64,000 nt of DNA from contig OY720345.1 in NCBI GenBank assembly GCA_963082975.1, positions 33,860,611 through 33,924,610 of the forward strand, given 5' to 3'. Below, in pieces: positions 24,473 through 35,505 of the stretch. The first letter of the stretch is position 1. Every line of letters starts with the position of its first letter. The notes under the pieces were generated by a model. The model was given only the letters and a program-made list of their open reading frames with translations. It did no database searches and was not told the DNA's origin. The translations under genes and the position numbers were made by a program. This DNA is from Labia minor. Taxonomy: Eukaryota > Arthropoda > Insecta > Dermaptera > Spongiphoridae.

Positions 24473-26095
24473 GTTTTGAATTTCCCGTCTCTTAAGCAAT
24501 ATTCATACTTTTATTAAAATTAAATCCTATACAGCAAAAATATATTGCATATAAATAATAAATAAATATTTTAAATAAATGTTTTTTTGGAAATAGAGAT
24601 ATGTTCCATGACAGATATTTAAAGATTTCTTCAAATAGTATATTATTCTGGTCTCTTTGCTGAATAATAAACTTTAATTGATAATTTAAATAGAGAATAA
24701 AAGACATTAGCAACATTAATAAAATACATTGAAAATGATTAGAGAGTAATAATAAACACACACAAATAGGAAGGAACTTAAAGCTATATAATTTAATACT
24801 CATGAGACAAAACTATCTTCATTGGAGAGAATTATTGAAAATTATACTCGTTCTAACTCTATAAGCGGACTAATTATAATTTATATTCCCTTAGCAAATA
24901 GGCAAAATGTGTCTGATATTTCGAAATACATAGAAATAAAATAAATTTTGTTAGTTATAGGATCCTTCTTGCTTATTAAATAATCATGAGAAATATGTTT
25001 TCTTTTTTGAAATAAATAAATAAATAAATAAATAAATAAATTGGAGTAATTGAAATTAAGAAAATTTAAAAAAATATTTTTTTTTTATTTTTAGTCGAAG
25101 TAATTTTAATATTTTGATGGAAACAAAAGAAAATACAAAATGTTTATCACTTATATATATTTATTATATTAAAATAACAGTAAACGGGGACTATTTTCAC
25201 TTTTATTTATATTTTTAGAAAGAGTAAAAATATTTAATTTAGGCAACAGTTCAAAATGGAATTAACAGAAATTCACGTTATAAGGTTTCTGGAGTCAAAA
25301 AAAATCACTCGATGAAATCGAAACGACAATTTCAATTTATTTGTTCAATATGAAGACAAATGGCCTCTGCTAAGGTCATTGAACAATTTAAATTGATATT
25401 TTCAGATACGGAATCAACGATCTCTTACAATGATGATGAAATAAGTCCGTGAAAATACATGAATTTCTGAAAAGGAAGATAATCCGATTGTAGTAACATT
25501 GTGTAGTGAGTTTCTATCAACTAAACTGAAAGGGTTAATTTACAAGACTCAGTATTTGAAATTACTCATTTGAATTTAAAATGGAAACCAAGGTTTTATC
25601 TAATCCTACGTGAAAGAATCCCCTGCTTAGTTAAAGAAAATTAAAAATGAACTAAATGATGAATAATTTAGGAAGTTTTCAAAAGGGAAAAAAATTGGGA
25701 TATGCAAATGAGTTAAGGGCAAGTCATCATCATCAAGATGGCTTCTAAAATTGTAAAAATTATTTTATTTTTGTGTATAATCGAAATAAAGAATTATTTA
25801 ATGATTTTTCTTTTGATATTTTGCATCTTTTTTGTTCTTTTATTTATTAAACTTTTTTTAATTTAATTGTGATATTCAATTAAAAGGAAATGTAAGATCA
25901 TGGTTGTTAAATATTAAGGGGTTCAGGAAAAGTGTTTACCAAGAAAGAAATAAAAATAAAATATTTTAATATTAATATTATTCTTTTGTTTTTTGTGTTC
26001 AATTTATTTTTAGATTTTTTCTATTACCTGCCTTCGGTGTAGATAATAAAACAAAACAGTAAAAATCTTCAGTAATAATAAATATAAACATAAGT
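24473..26095. other. Mostly AT-rich non-coding DNA
   Basis: No supported gene. The stretch 25,255-25,730 is less A/T-biased but has stops in all frames and matches no other part of the window. An (AAAT)n run is listed separately. Confidence 0.45.
25011..25041. repeat. (AAAT)n microsatellite
   Basis: Tetranucleotide run of about seven units. Confidence 0.95.
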
Positions 26096-26345
26096 AATGT
26101 AGATGTCTTTGAAGACAGGTGTATTTCATTGGAGTTGTGTATCACCTTGTATGCTACTTTGGAGGAATGCCTCCCCCTCGTCGAACATGCTTAGCACACG
26201 TGCATCCACCACCACCCTTGAACATCAATCACATCCAGTCCAGATCACAGTTGTATAGCTTGTTCCTCGCATAGAAACATGTTCGTTGAAATTCAACAAG
26301 TTCAATGAACAGAATCTAGACAGTCAGTCAGACATACTGCCAGTG
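26096..26345. promoter_or_regulatory. Higher-complexity island, candidate cis-regulatory DNA
   Basis: Single-copy segment with AATGCCTCCCCCTCGTCGAA, TTAGCACACGTGCATCCACC (CACGTG E-box) and AATCACATCCAGTCCAGATC. No coding frame of note. The regulatory role is inference. Confidence 0.3.
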
Positions 26346-26574
26346 ATTGATTACAGTATTTTATTTTTATTTTTTTATTTTTTAAAGAATTACCTAAACA
26401 TTTTATGCATATGTATAGAAAACGAATAGGTTTTTAGGTTATTTTTTTCTTTCTCTTGAAATTATTTCATTGTCACAATTGAACTTTAAATAATGTAATT
26501 TATATGAATGTGATTTGGACTATGCTATCATATATTAATTAGTTGATGACGACAGTTAGATTTCCTATTTAAAA

Positions 26575-26922
26575 TTAAGAAAAAACTAATAAACGTTCTG
26601 AATAATTCAAATAATTTAAATGTATGTATTAATGCAATAAAAAACAGATATAGATACCTATAACATAAATATTTTTAATTTTATTTTATTTATAATATAT
26701 TTTGTATATAAGGAAGCGCTGGCTGACGTAGATGGTGGCGTCATATAAATGTAAATTAAGAAAAAACTAATGAAAATGATTTTCCCGAGGTGGAAACAAA
26801 TACAGATTGATTTTTATTTATAAAAATTATCTATGGTGTGAATTTAAAAAAAATTCTTAGAAGGGTTAAATATATCCCAAATACAAATATATATACATTT
26901 TTCCTAGTATAATAAGATAAGA
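26575..26922 (-). mobile_element. Helitron H1-type 5' end, truncated copy
   Basis: On the minus strand it begins A|TCTTATCTTATTATACTAGG at 26,922. It continues through the H1 blocks (AACCCTTCTAAG, CACACCATAGATAATTTTTA, CATTTTCATTAGTTTTTTCT, ACAGATATAG-type). No 3' hairpin was found to the left, so it is 3'-truncated or has a different 3' end. Confidence 0.7.
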
Positions 26923-29104
26923 TATAAAACTGGAGAAATCTTAATAATTCAGACTTCTATGATAGTAGTGAATATGCCACATTAAATATTTATTTTTTAA
27001 TTAATTAAAATAATAATTGTTTTAATTATATAAAGATATTTTTTTTAAAATTGCAATAACTGTTATATAAATTAGTATAAAACAAATTAAAATTTCAAAA
27101 CAAAATAAGATGTATACCTTAATTAGTATAATAATACAAATCTTAATGTTCAGTAATTTCCATAAATTAATTAAGAATATAAATGATATTAATGAAATAT
27201 AAAATGAATCAAAAAAATAAAGTTAACATTTTTTGATTATAAATTTATTAAAATATTAATTTCCTTTACGATATTTTCCAATTAAATTTTTTCCAGATGA
27301 AAATAATTAATTACAAGCTTTCAAGAAATTCAATTTTGATAGGTCGCATTTTGGATGATTGAATTTAATTTAATAAGAAAGAACATTAAAGAATTTGTCG
27401 TAAATTAAAATGAAAATGTTTCATTTTCTGTTCTGTTAAGTTTCAATTTGTATTTTAATTAAACTATCAATTGAAAAATCAAAATAGACTACCCATCCAC
27501 TTAAGCCCGTTTAATTTAGTTCACACAGTTTAATGCAAATTCCTTTTAAGAAAATACGGTTAGCATTGATTGTGTAGAGACACGAGGCAGCCAGACGAGC
27601 GAGGAAGTTACTGGTGGGGGGTCAGTCATTTGATTAAATCCCAAAAAGAGAGGAAAAAAATGGGACAGAAGCCAATTTTGTAGAAAGATTTAACAAAAGA
27701 AATTGATGCAATTTGCTATAAATCGTCGACAACAAAATGTCAATAAGTCTCCAAGGATTTGGAATTCAATATTATTAAAGAGAATGAAAAAGTACTTTAC
27801 AATCCAAATTCCTATCATATAAGTAAAACTTAAGTGAATTGAACAGTTAAAAAATAATTTAGGATTTCATGTATTTTTATTACATAATGATTAGATGGGG
27901 AATTTTTGAAATCGCCTAAATGACGGCAACCATTCACACAAAGAAGACCACAATTTTTTAATAGATTATATCTCGTATATATACTATATATTGTATAATA
28001 TATTATCTCTCATTTTTATAATAATATTAATAATTATAATAATTATAATAATTTACTTAGTTATAGCCTTTTTATTATTAATACTTTTACTTTTATTTAA
28101 ATAATTATGAAAATATTACATTTTATATTATCATCAGTTAAAATAAAATTTGAATTCAATTTAAATGTAATATCCAAAATTGATCAATCTTCCTACTAAA
28201 ATATAAATAAATAAAATATAATATAAAACAATTAAACATTTAATAGAATTTAAAATTTATCAAATTGAAAAATCATAGTAATATATAATATGATATAATA
28301 ATAATATAATTGGTAGTAATCAGCATATTAAAATATTATAAATTAGATTAATAAATTATGAAAGAATATTTATTTAATTTATTTATTTCGTTTTAAGATT
28401 GTATAGAATAAAATAGATAAAAACATTTGTTATATGTGATTTATTTTCAGAACAACCCTTGTACGTGTCATTTGAATAGTTATTTCTAGTTTCTACCAAC
28501 CTCGTTCATTGCTACGCAATGTAACAATTAATGATTAGTATTAAATTTTCTATTACAAAGAGAAATAGCCGTGGAAGGTGTGTATGTATATTATATTGAG
28601 GTAAATATCAACAGAGACGAGTCAAAGCGCTTTAAATAGATACTAAAATTAAACATGCGGGCTTGTATGTTTATTATTCGTTCATTCAGCATATGGGCTA
28701 AGTAATAATAATCTATCAAGCTAATATCCGCTCCACATTTATTATATAATATCTCATATAATTAATCTCTATTTCACAATGAAATATTTCTATTTAAAGA
28801 AATATAATACATTAAATTATAAAAAAATTACGAAATTTATTAATATGTATTTAGATTTTAAAAATTTGTGAAACTTTATTTATATGAAATATAAATAAAA
28901 TAAAATTGATTTTAATGATAAAAAATTTGATTTAAAAAAATTTAGACCAACACAATATTTAAACAAAAAATACTGTTTTATTTTCAACTTATGATTTTTG
29001 ATTTTTCTAAAGTACCTATAAAAAAATAAATTTTGTTAAATTATATATTATTATATATTATATGACTTTCCTTTGCTTCTTGGACAATATAATTTTTACG
29101 CTAC
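26923..29104. other. AT-rich non-coding DNA
   Basis: No supported gene. A short complex patch at 27,570-27,640 includes GAGACACGAGGCAGCCAGAC. Confidence 0.5.
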
Positions 29105-29262
29105 TTTTTATCAAGAGTTTACCAATGTTGATCCAAGAAGCTGGGTTGACTCTGTCCCATAGACCCCAGATAAAGAAATTTTCTTGCCAGGTCCGGGACT
29201 TGAACCCGGGACCACGAGAATGTGAGAAAGCTACACTAGCTCCCATCCTGTGGCGCCTTGTT
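29105..29262 (-). mobile_element. tRNA-derived SINE, copy 2 (3'-truncated)
   Basis: The minus strand carries a perfect Pol III B-box (GGTTCAAGTCC) within GGTCCCGGGTTCAAGTCCCG. It is preceded by a tRNA-like head starting GGCGCCACAGGATGGGAG and followed by the SINE body GACAGAGTCAACCCAGCTTC. The head differs from copies 1 and 3, so it may be a subfamily. ORFs on both strands across it are artefacts of the palindromic T-arm. Confidence 0.8.
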
Positions 29263-29589
29263 AAATTTTGATACTTTAATTTAATTTTAATAGAAATTTT
29301 CAGATCTATCTATTTGTTGATTTGATTTGGTTTAGTCAGCATCTGAACCTCTTTTATAGATTATATATGGTAGTTGCTTCTTTTAACATGCAATAGGTAT
29401 ATACTGTAATTTTGTATAAGACATGAGTCGTACTTGAAGAGCATATTTTTTATTTTATAAATATAGTATTTTAATTATATATAGTTTATTATTTCTTTCT
29501 ATCATGCATTATGTAGTAAATAGTCTTTTTAAGACAATGAATATAGACGTTTTATTAAATAAAAAAAAAAAACAGAAAGTAGGATATTC

Positions 29590-30240
29590 ACTTAAGAGAA
29601 ACAGAATGGCTCTTAAAAATTCGCGTCACAGCACCAACTTCTCGCTTAGTTTAAGTAGAAAACCTTCCTTTTCTCGTCTAATATCTTTCTATTTCGGGAA
29701 TAACCTCCTTAAGAAGCTCTCAAAATGGGAGAGGGTTGTAAGAGGAAAATCGGGTGAAGGCGGGGAAGGAAGGGGAGGGATATCATAAACGCTTACGATT
29801 GCAATGACACCATCAAGTGTAATTTCACTTGGAATATTTCCGAAGGGACTTTTTTTAACGGAATAAACGATTAGAAGGGTGGAGGAGGAAACGGAAATCC
29901 AGATCGATTGTGATCATTCAACCAACCACCTGATCCTCCAGGCCGGATGTTTCGGCCCTGACGACATACGGAAGAAAATTGTTAATAATAAAGAGTCGCG
30001 TGGCTCTGAATAGAATTACCAGATATAAAACGAATAACGGAGTGATACGAATCTAGTTAAAGGAAATCTCCTATCCTTTTCCAATCCAGAAGGGCTACTT
30101 CTCACGGACATCGATCTTGGCTCGCTACTATTATCGTTTTACACTCATCCAAACGAAAACTCGTTAGGATCTTTTCGTTTCGTAGAAGATTCTCTCCTCC
30201 ATCACTTTATGTGAAAACAAACACCATCAAATGAAAATAG
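29590..30240. promoter_or_regulatory. Largest single-copy, GC-richer island
   Basis: About 650 bp without visible repeats. It includes TCGCGTCACAGCACCAACTT, the CCTCCAGGCCGGATGTTTCG / GGCCCTGACGACATACGG core, and GGACATCGATCTTGGCTCGC. A 94-residue ORF overlaps the left part, but it starts in poly(A)-rich DNA, ends in a G-rich run and has no recognisable domain. The size and composition fit a cis-regulatory module or an unrecognised non-coding exon. Confidence 0.35.
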
Positions 30241-30591
30241 AAAAAAATTTCCAAGAAAAAAATATAATTCAATTATTTGAGTAAATAACGAATTTTTTTA
30301 TCTGTGCTTTATTTACTTTGCGATTCTGCATTTTTGCTTTTCACAAATATGATCATTCTATAATATAATCATAATAATGAATTTAAAAAAATAATATAAA
30401 ATATTTAGCATTTTCGTTTTAGATATATATTTCATTATGTCGATGGTTCGGGTTTCATCAAGACTCATTGATCTTTGTTTTTCAAGATTTGGCCTGAGAC
30501 AAGCATAGATAATTACATTTAAATAATAATATATAAATTCAAAAAGGAAAAATTTAAAAACTAAATAAAAAAAACCTCGGACGTTTATATA

Positions 30592-30848
30592 TATTACACA
30601 AGGACAACGCCTATTAAGTCGGTTATATAAATTAGGTGTCCTATGATCAGTAGAACCGGTCCTATCAACCTTTACCTTGATTTTCTTAATGCTTTTTTTC
30701 AAGAAGCTTCTCAATTTTGATCCTGAAGACTGAGTTGACTCTGTCACATTAACACCAGCTAGAGAAATTCCCTTGCCAGCTCCGGGACTTGAACCCGGGA
30801 CTTCGAGGTTGTGAGTTAACGCCGTTAACCCCAACCAAGTGATGTCCC
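30592..30848 (-). mobile_element. tRNA-derived SINE, copy 3 (best copy)
   Basis: On the minus strand the order is A-box-like TTGGGGTTAACGGCGTTAAC, then TCGAAGTCCCGGGTTCAAGT with a perfect B-box (GGTTCAAGTCC). The body AGCTGGCAAGGGAATTTCTC follows, and the 3' tail contains AGGACACCTAATTTATATAA and AATAGGCGTTGTCCTTGTG. At about 255 bp it matches copy 1 end to end. The 214-residue minus ORF that crosses it is a translation of the SINE plus flanks, not a gene. Confidence 0.85.
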
Positions 30849-31661
30849 CTTGATAATTCAATAGCAAAAGATAAATCCACTCAAAAATGTATGCAGTTAG
30901 GTTAGAAAAAAAAGTCGAATTGGCAGTCGTGGGACTGGCAGACAGAAGTGAAAACTTGTGCGCAAGAAATTTGAAAGCAGACGGAATGCGCACCAGCTTC
31001 ACGAGAAAAATGAAATTTATATACGTATATATATATATATAAAATTCATAATTATTTTTTTCAGCAAACTGATTATTATTACAAAAATATTAAAAATACG
31101 ATGTGTATGAATATATATATATATGTCTGTCTGTCTGTCTGTCTGTGTGTGTGTGTCTGTCAAATACTCAAAAACTACCCGTCCGATTGCGATGAAACTT
31201 TCAGGGATTGTTGTGGGCGTCCCAGGGAAGGTTTTAGTGTAGTTAAATCCAAAATTAATTTATCCAAAATTAATTTAAATAGTAATATTTTGGTAAAAGT
31301 CTATTTATGGTTACCATGGTTACATTGAAAAATTTACAATAAATAAATAAAAATAATTGGAAATCTTTTCAAATTATTATTTTGATAAATTTTATTAATA
31401 TTTTTAATTTTTTTTAAACTGCCAAAAATAACATACCCATAATTATAGTTGTAATAAAAATAAAAATATAAATCACAATGTAAGTAAAATATTGAATCGT
31501 TTTATTTATATTGTTTCAATTATTGTTTGAATATTTATTAAATTTATATATAGATTAATTTACATGTTTAAATGTATATTTAATAAATTTATTTATTGAT
31601 TCTTAATATTAATAATTCCAATTACTTTCTTGAAAATTTTTTTTATTTAAAAGCATATTCA
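30849..31661. other. Non-coding DNA with a (TGTC)n-led repeat
   Basis: At 31,101-31,325 a (TGTC)n/(TG)n run (31,124-31,158) is followed by CTCAAAAACTACCCGTCCGA and TGCGATGAAACTTTCAGGG. This is the type of segment (short tandem run, then 'accgattgcgatgaaatttgg') seen in many invertebrate Helitron-related repeats, but no termini were identified. The remainder is A/T-rich. Confidence 0.4.
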
Positions 31662-32185
31662 GCATATCTCGCAAATTTGAATTGGATTAAATAACATATA
31701 TTAATTTAAATTAAATTAAATTAATTCAATTATAAATTAAAATTAATAAATAATATTTATTAAACCAGCGAAAGTTTGGCTCTCTTTTGATGGCACCACG
31801 TCACGTGTTGGCGCGTGAGATTTCCAGTGTTAAAAAATTAATTCTGGTACTTTCAGCAATTCAATTTTCGATGTTGAGATTTTGATGTTTTTGATTTTAT
31901 AAATAATATTTATTAAATTATAATTTAATTAATTTAATTTAATTTAAATTAATAAATATTATTTAATCAAATTCAAATTTGCAAGATAGTCGAGTGGATA
32001 GTGGAGTGTTTGGCTCTTTGTTGATGGCACCACGTCACGTGTTGGCGCGTGAGATTTCCAGTGTAAAAAAATTAATTCTGGTACTTTCAGCGATTCTATC
32101 AGGCTGAAATTCTATATATAGCAGTTTTATACAATTATTAATCATGTGAAAAATTATCAAACATATATCTTTATTTTTACGGTCA
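31662..32185. repeat. R1 repeat copies c/d, rearranged in mixed orientation
   Basis: Two minus-orientation partial copies (31,662-31,858 and about 32,005-32,185) both carry GTTTGGCTCT, CACCACGTCACGTGTTGGCG and TTCTGGTACTTTCAGC. Between them, 31,859-31,997 holds plus-orientation R1 ends (TTCGATGTTGAGATTTTGAT ... TTGCAAGATAGTCGAGTGGA). The cluster looks like nested insertion or a fold-back rearrangement. Confidence 0.7.
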
Positions 32186-32204
32186 CACACACACACACAC
32201 ACAT
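32183..32204. repeat. (AC)n microsatellite
   Basis: Dinucleotide run at the end of the R1 fragment. Confidence 0.95.
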
Positions 32205-32315
32205 ATTTAAAAATTAATTTATTAAAATATATATTATATAATATATTATATATAGTATATAATTTAATATATATATATATATATTCTGAAATTAATTTTA
32301 AATTATATAAATATA

Positions 32316-33300
32316 CTAGCTGCTCAGAGCGCCTTCGGCGCTCTTCACACCTAGACGGGGGCTCCGCCCCCTGTACCCCCGAGTTGTACATAGTATTTGG
32401 TGGTTGAAAGTATTAAAAGGTTTTCATCCATATTGTTTCAATCAGTATATTACATAAAACATTCATTTCTTTTTGTGTTCTTATTTAAAAAATATATTTT
32501 AATTTAATCACTATATTAATTATATATATTATTATTGTATATGTTATATCTATCTACCTATGTGGCTCAAAGATACTCTAAAGTTCTTAGCCGCAACAAC
32601 CACATTTCTCCAAGTGTCCCTATCCTGAGCCCTTATTCCATCTCTCTTACGTCCCTTCCTACGCGTCATTGGTTTTCCAAGCGGACGTTTTCCAATCGGT
32701 CTTCCCACCAATATCTTTTTCCTCTCCCATTCTTGCCACGTGCCCTGCCTATCGCAACTTTTCCCTTTTATAACCCTAACTATTTCTGAAGATGCAGAGA
32801 GGCCATGCAATTTCTTGTTATACAGTCTCCCTCATACCCGGTGACCTCATCTTTCTTTGGCCAATAAATGCAGGGAAGAATCCTATTCTCAAATACTCTG
32901 AATCTACTCTCATCTCCAAGGGTCATAGACCATGCCTCCCACCCATATAATGCAACAGGCAAAATAATCTTTTTATATATTCCCTTTGATAATAATTTTG
33001 AAGAGATAAGCCTCTTTATTGCAGATAACAGGCGTTTCCCGATTGCAACCCCGATTTAAATTCTTCTCAAATATTATTATCCTTCGTGATTACATTCAAT
33101 TTTTCTACATATTCAAATTCTACATTTTGCATCTTAAGATTTTGTATGTTAATACTCTTCCTCTTTGTTACTAAATATTTTTTCTTATCACTATTAATTT
33201 CAAACCTCCATTAAATTTTCCTCGCTATCTGTAATTGCAATTGCCGAATCTCCTATTATATTTAAGTCGTCTGAGTAACCTAATATTTTACAATTGATTT
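32316..33300 (-). mobile_element. Helitron H1-type 3' end joined to a long LINE RT fragment (copy 2)
   Basis: The minus strand ends with GAGCGCCGAAGGCGCTC, then TGAGCAGCTAG|T at 32,316, the canonical Helitron CTAG|T. The second hairpin lies at 32,357-32,371. Upstream is the longest RT fragment of the window. The H1 5' terminus is not found at the right edge. A different block related to the H2 Helitron follows at 33,380-33,640. The left (3') boundary is firm, the right one is not. Confidence 0.75.
32570..33290 (-). pseudogene. Non-LTR retrotransposon reverse transcriptase, C-terminal part
   Basis: About 240 codons on the minus strand with frameshifts and stops. In order: GYSDDLNIIGDSAIAIADSE (the catalytic Y-x-D-D box, here YSDD), KKYLVTKR, LKMQNVEFEYVEKLNV, VALYGWEAWSMTLGDESRF, then ENRILPCIYWPK, then KLR-stop-AGHVARM, and finally GRPIGKRPLGKPMTRRKGRK and AQDRDTWRNVV. 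This is the usual order for LINE polymerase C-termini (YxDD, 'YG.E.W', 'F..R.LR.I', 'GH..RM', 'GRP..RW'). Broken: at least one stop replaces the expected W before AGHVARM, and the reading frame shifts after it. RTE- or CR1-like; the clade is not resolved by eye. Confidence 0.85.
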
Positions 33301-33379
33301 CCGCATCTTATTCTTTCTTTACTACCTTCAAGAGAAATTTGAAGATTGAAAATTTGAAAAAGTTTATCCGGATCTATTG

Positions 33380-33640
33380 AGTCATGCGTAGGTTTTACTA
33401 AAGTCTACAAATAATTAGTGAACAGAAATATTGAATTCGCGGTTTTGTTCCTAATATCTGTCATAATGAAAATATCTTAATTAATGTTGGTCGATTTGGC
33501 CTGAACCCGCAATGATATCTCCTAATATTTCCTCCGCCTATGGTTCTTAAGTATTGTATATGTTATAATAGTGAAATAGAGTATAATATTTCTTGATCAT
33601 TACATTTTGGTATTTTATTTTCATTGCTAGATTATTATTG
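33380..33640 (-). repeat. H2-related Helitron segment
   Basis: AAGTCTACAAATAATTAGTG, ACAGAAATATTGAATTCGCG and GGTCGATTTGGCCTGAACC match the complement of 47,240-47,400 (Helitron H2). A weaker third copy appears at 34,075-34,190. The termini are degraded. Confidence 0.6.
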
Positions 33641-34795
33641 AATATTTTTAATTATAATGAAACTTGAGAAAATGCAAAAATAGAGACTTGAGATAATTTA
33701 TAAAAATTAACGGTATAAAACTATAGATAAATGACCAATATATACATTCATTAATAGTATTAATTTAAATTAATTGATTTATTTGTTTTTTTTATTATTA
33801 AGTTCATTTATTAATTTTTTTAGATCATAGTTATTTTCCTTAAAAGTGGTGCTAGGGGATTTGAAAATTATTCGTCGCAATATGAAGATTTCGCTTACAG
33901 TTTCTGTCATGTCCGACCTCCATCCAACAGTTATTTTCTATTAAGTTTTTTGCTTCTCTTAATCATGTGATCTATATATTTAATTTTTTTTGATTCATTA
34001 TAATAAAATTTAAACAAATAAAAATTTTTACTTTGTTAATTTATATAAATTTCAATATAAACTGATTGTGAGTGATACGCTTAGCCAATACTCTGAATAT
34101 TTTGTGTACAAAAATATTGAATGTTCTTAGCGAGATTTGATATAATGTTGTACGATTTGTCCTAAATCTGAATTAGAAGAAAATTATAAATTGCATTAAA
34201 ATGAGACCTTTTAGAATAAATTATTTAATTGAAATGATATTTAAATATAAGAATTTAAAAAAATATTATATTCTTTGTTTGGCAATTGTTATTTAATTAT
34301 GTGCAACATGATTCGACTTCGTTATTTTTTATTAATATCACATAATAAAAATGAATCTTTTAAACATAATAAATAAAAAAGACATTTTAATAAATTTAAA
34401 AAATATACCCAATTTAAAAATGTCAAAAATTTAAAACAACTTTATATCATCATATTTTAATTTTTATATAATATATATATATTTAGTAATTAATAATAGA
34501 GTAATTAAATTAAAATAAAAAACAAAGATAATATAATTCAGTCATTTTAATTCAGGTTAAATAATATTTTTTTTTATTATTCAATGATAAAATTTATATA
34601 TTATTATATATTATTATAGAAAAGAAGAAATATTCAATTAAATAAAAAATAATTTAAGATAAAAATATGATCTAATAAATATTTTAATTAAATTGAGAAC
34701 TTTTAGAATAAATTATTTAATTGAATTGATATTTGTATATTAGAATTTAAAATAAAAAGGGAAATATTATAATAATTCTTCGATTGGGAATCTCT
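33641..34795. other. AT-rich non-coding DNA
   Basis: No gene seen. Includes the weak H2-like fragment near 34,075-34,190. Confidence 0.45.
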
Positions 34796-34799
34796 ATGA

Positions 34800-35030
34800 T
34801 AATTCATTGTTTGAAATGATTCCGCTAGGCCGACAGTGAGCCGCGAGCTGCTCTTGAATGAACAACACGGAGAATTATATAAACTTTAAAAAATTAATTT
34901 CTGCGGTTATTGATAAGATATTAATAAAATTTATAGCCTATGTTACTCTAGAGGTATATAAGAATATTGTGATGTAATTTCAAAGAAATCGGTTCAGCCA
35001 ATTCTGAGTCTATAAAATAGTAATTTTCCG

Positions 35031-35109
<79 letters not shown>

Positions 35110-35223
35110 GTGAAAAATTCTAAAGTCACTTTTGGATTCTAGAGGTCATGAAACGCGAAGATATGCAAAAATTTTTAAATTCTGAGCAATGTGCAGACAA
35201 AAACCTTTTTTTATATATATAGA
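34800..35223 (-). mobile_element. Helitron-like element H3
   Basis: The minus strand begins A|TCTATATATATAAAAAAAGG at 35,223, a common Helitron 5' form. It continues through a long (GTCT)n run and then GACTCAGAATTGGCTGAACCG, as in related repeats. The 3' end is unclear. A GAGC...GCTC fold and CCTAG lie near 34,825-34,855, but the flanking base does not fit well. Confidence 0.45.
35031..35109. repeat. (GACA)n microsatellite, about 20 units
   Basis: Uninterrupted GACA tetranucleotides over about 79 bp. In the B repeats the same position, next to 'ccgattt.atgaaattt', holds shorter (GACG/GACA) runs, so it is an expansion of a transposon-borne motif. Confidence 0.95.
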
Positions 35224-35389
35224 TTAGAAATTAATTTAATATAATTTAACACATAATAATATATTAAAATATTTTATTTTATATATACATAATTTAGTAA
35301 TACTGATTATTAATGTAAATATAAATAATAATATTTAATATGGCAAATATGTAAAATTTCGTAAAGAATGTATCAGAAGTTTAGTGTCT

Positions 35390-35505
35390 AACATTCTGGC
35401 GTATTGCGCATGCGTATATCGGTCGGTCGGTCGGGTCGGTGTCGTTTTGGAATCTCACGCGAAATCTATATTTTTTCCCCATCCGCAAAAGTGCTCAACG
35501 CCGCT
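35390..35505. promoter_or_regulatory. CpG-rich patch with NRF-1-like site
   Basis: Contains TTGCGCATGCGTA, which matches the NRF-1/Ewg palindrome core (GCGCATGCG). A (TCGG)n run and several CpGs follow in an otherwise CpG-poor region. A promoter role is possible, but no transcript structure is visible. The (TCGG) run could also derive from a B-repeat end. Confidence 0.25.

Noticed and set aside
29058-29271. ORFs on both strands around a CCGGGACTTGAACCCGGG motif, and a possible tRNA gene
   Set aside because: The motif is the T-arm of a SINE. The element lacks a complete tRNA cloverleaf, so neither a protein nor a functional tRNA is supported.
30358-31002. 214-residue minus ORF, the longest in the window
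   Set aside because: It spans a tRNA-SINE (translation of its B-box region gives NLEVPGSSPGAG) plus A/T-rich flanks. No domain and no start context, and the composition changes along its length.
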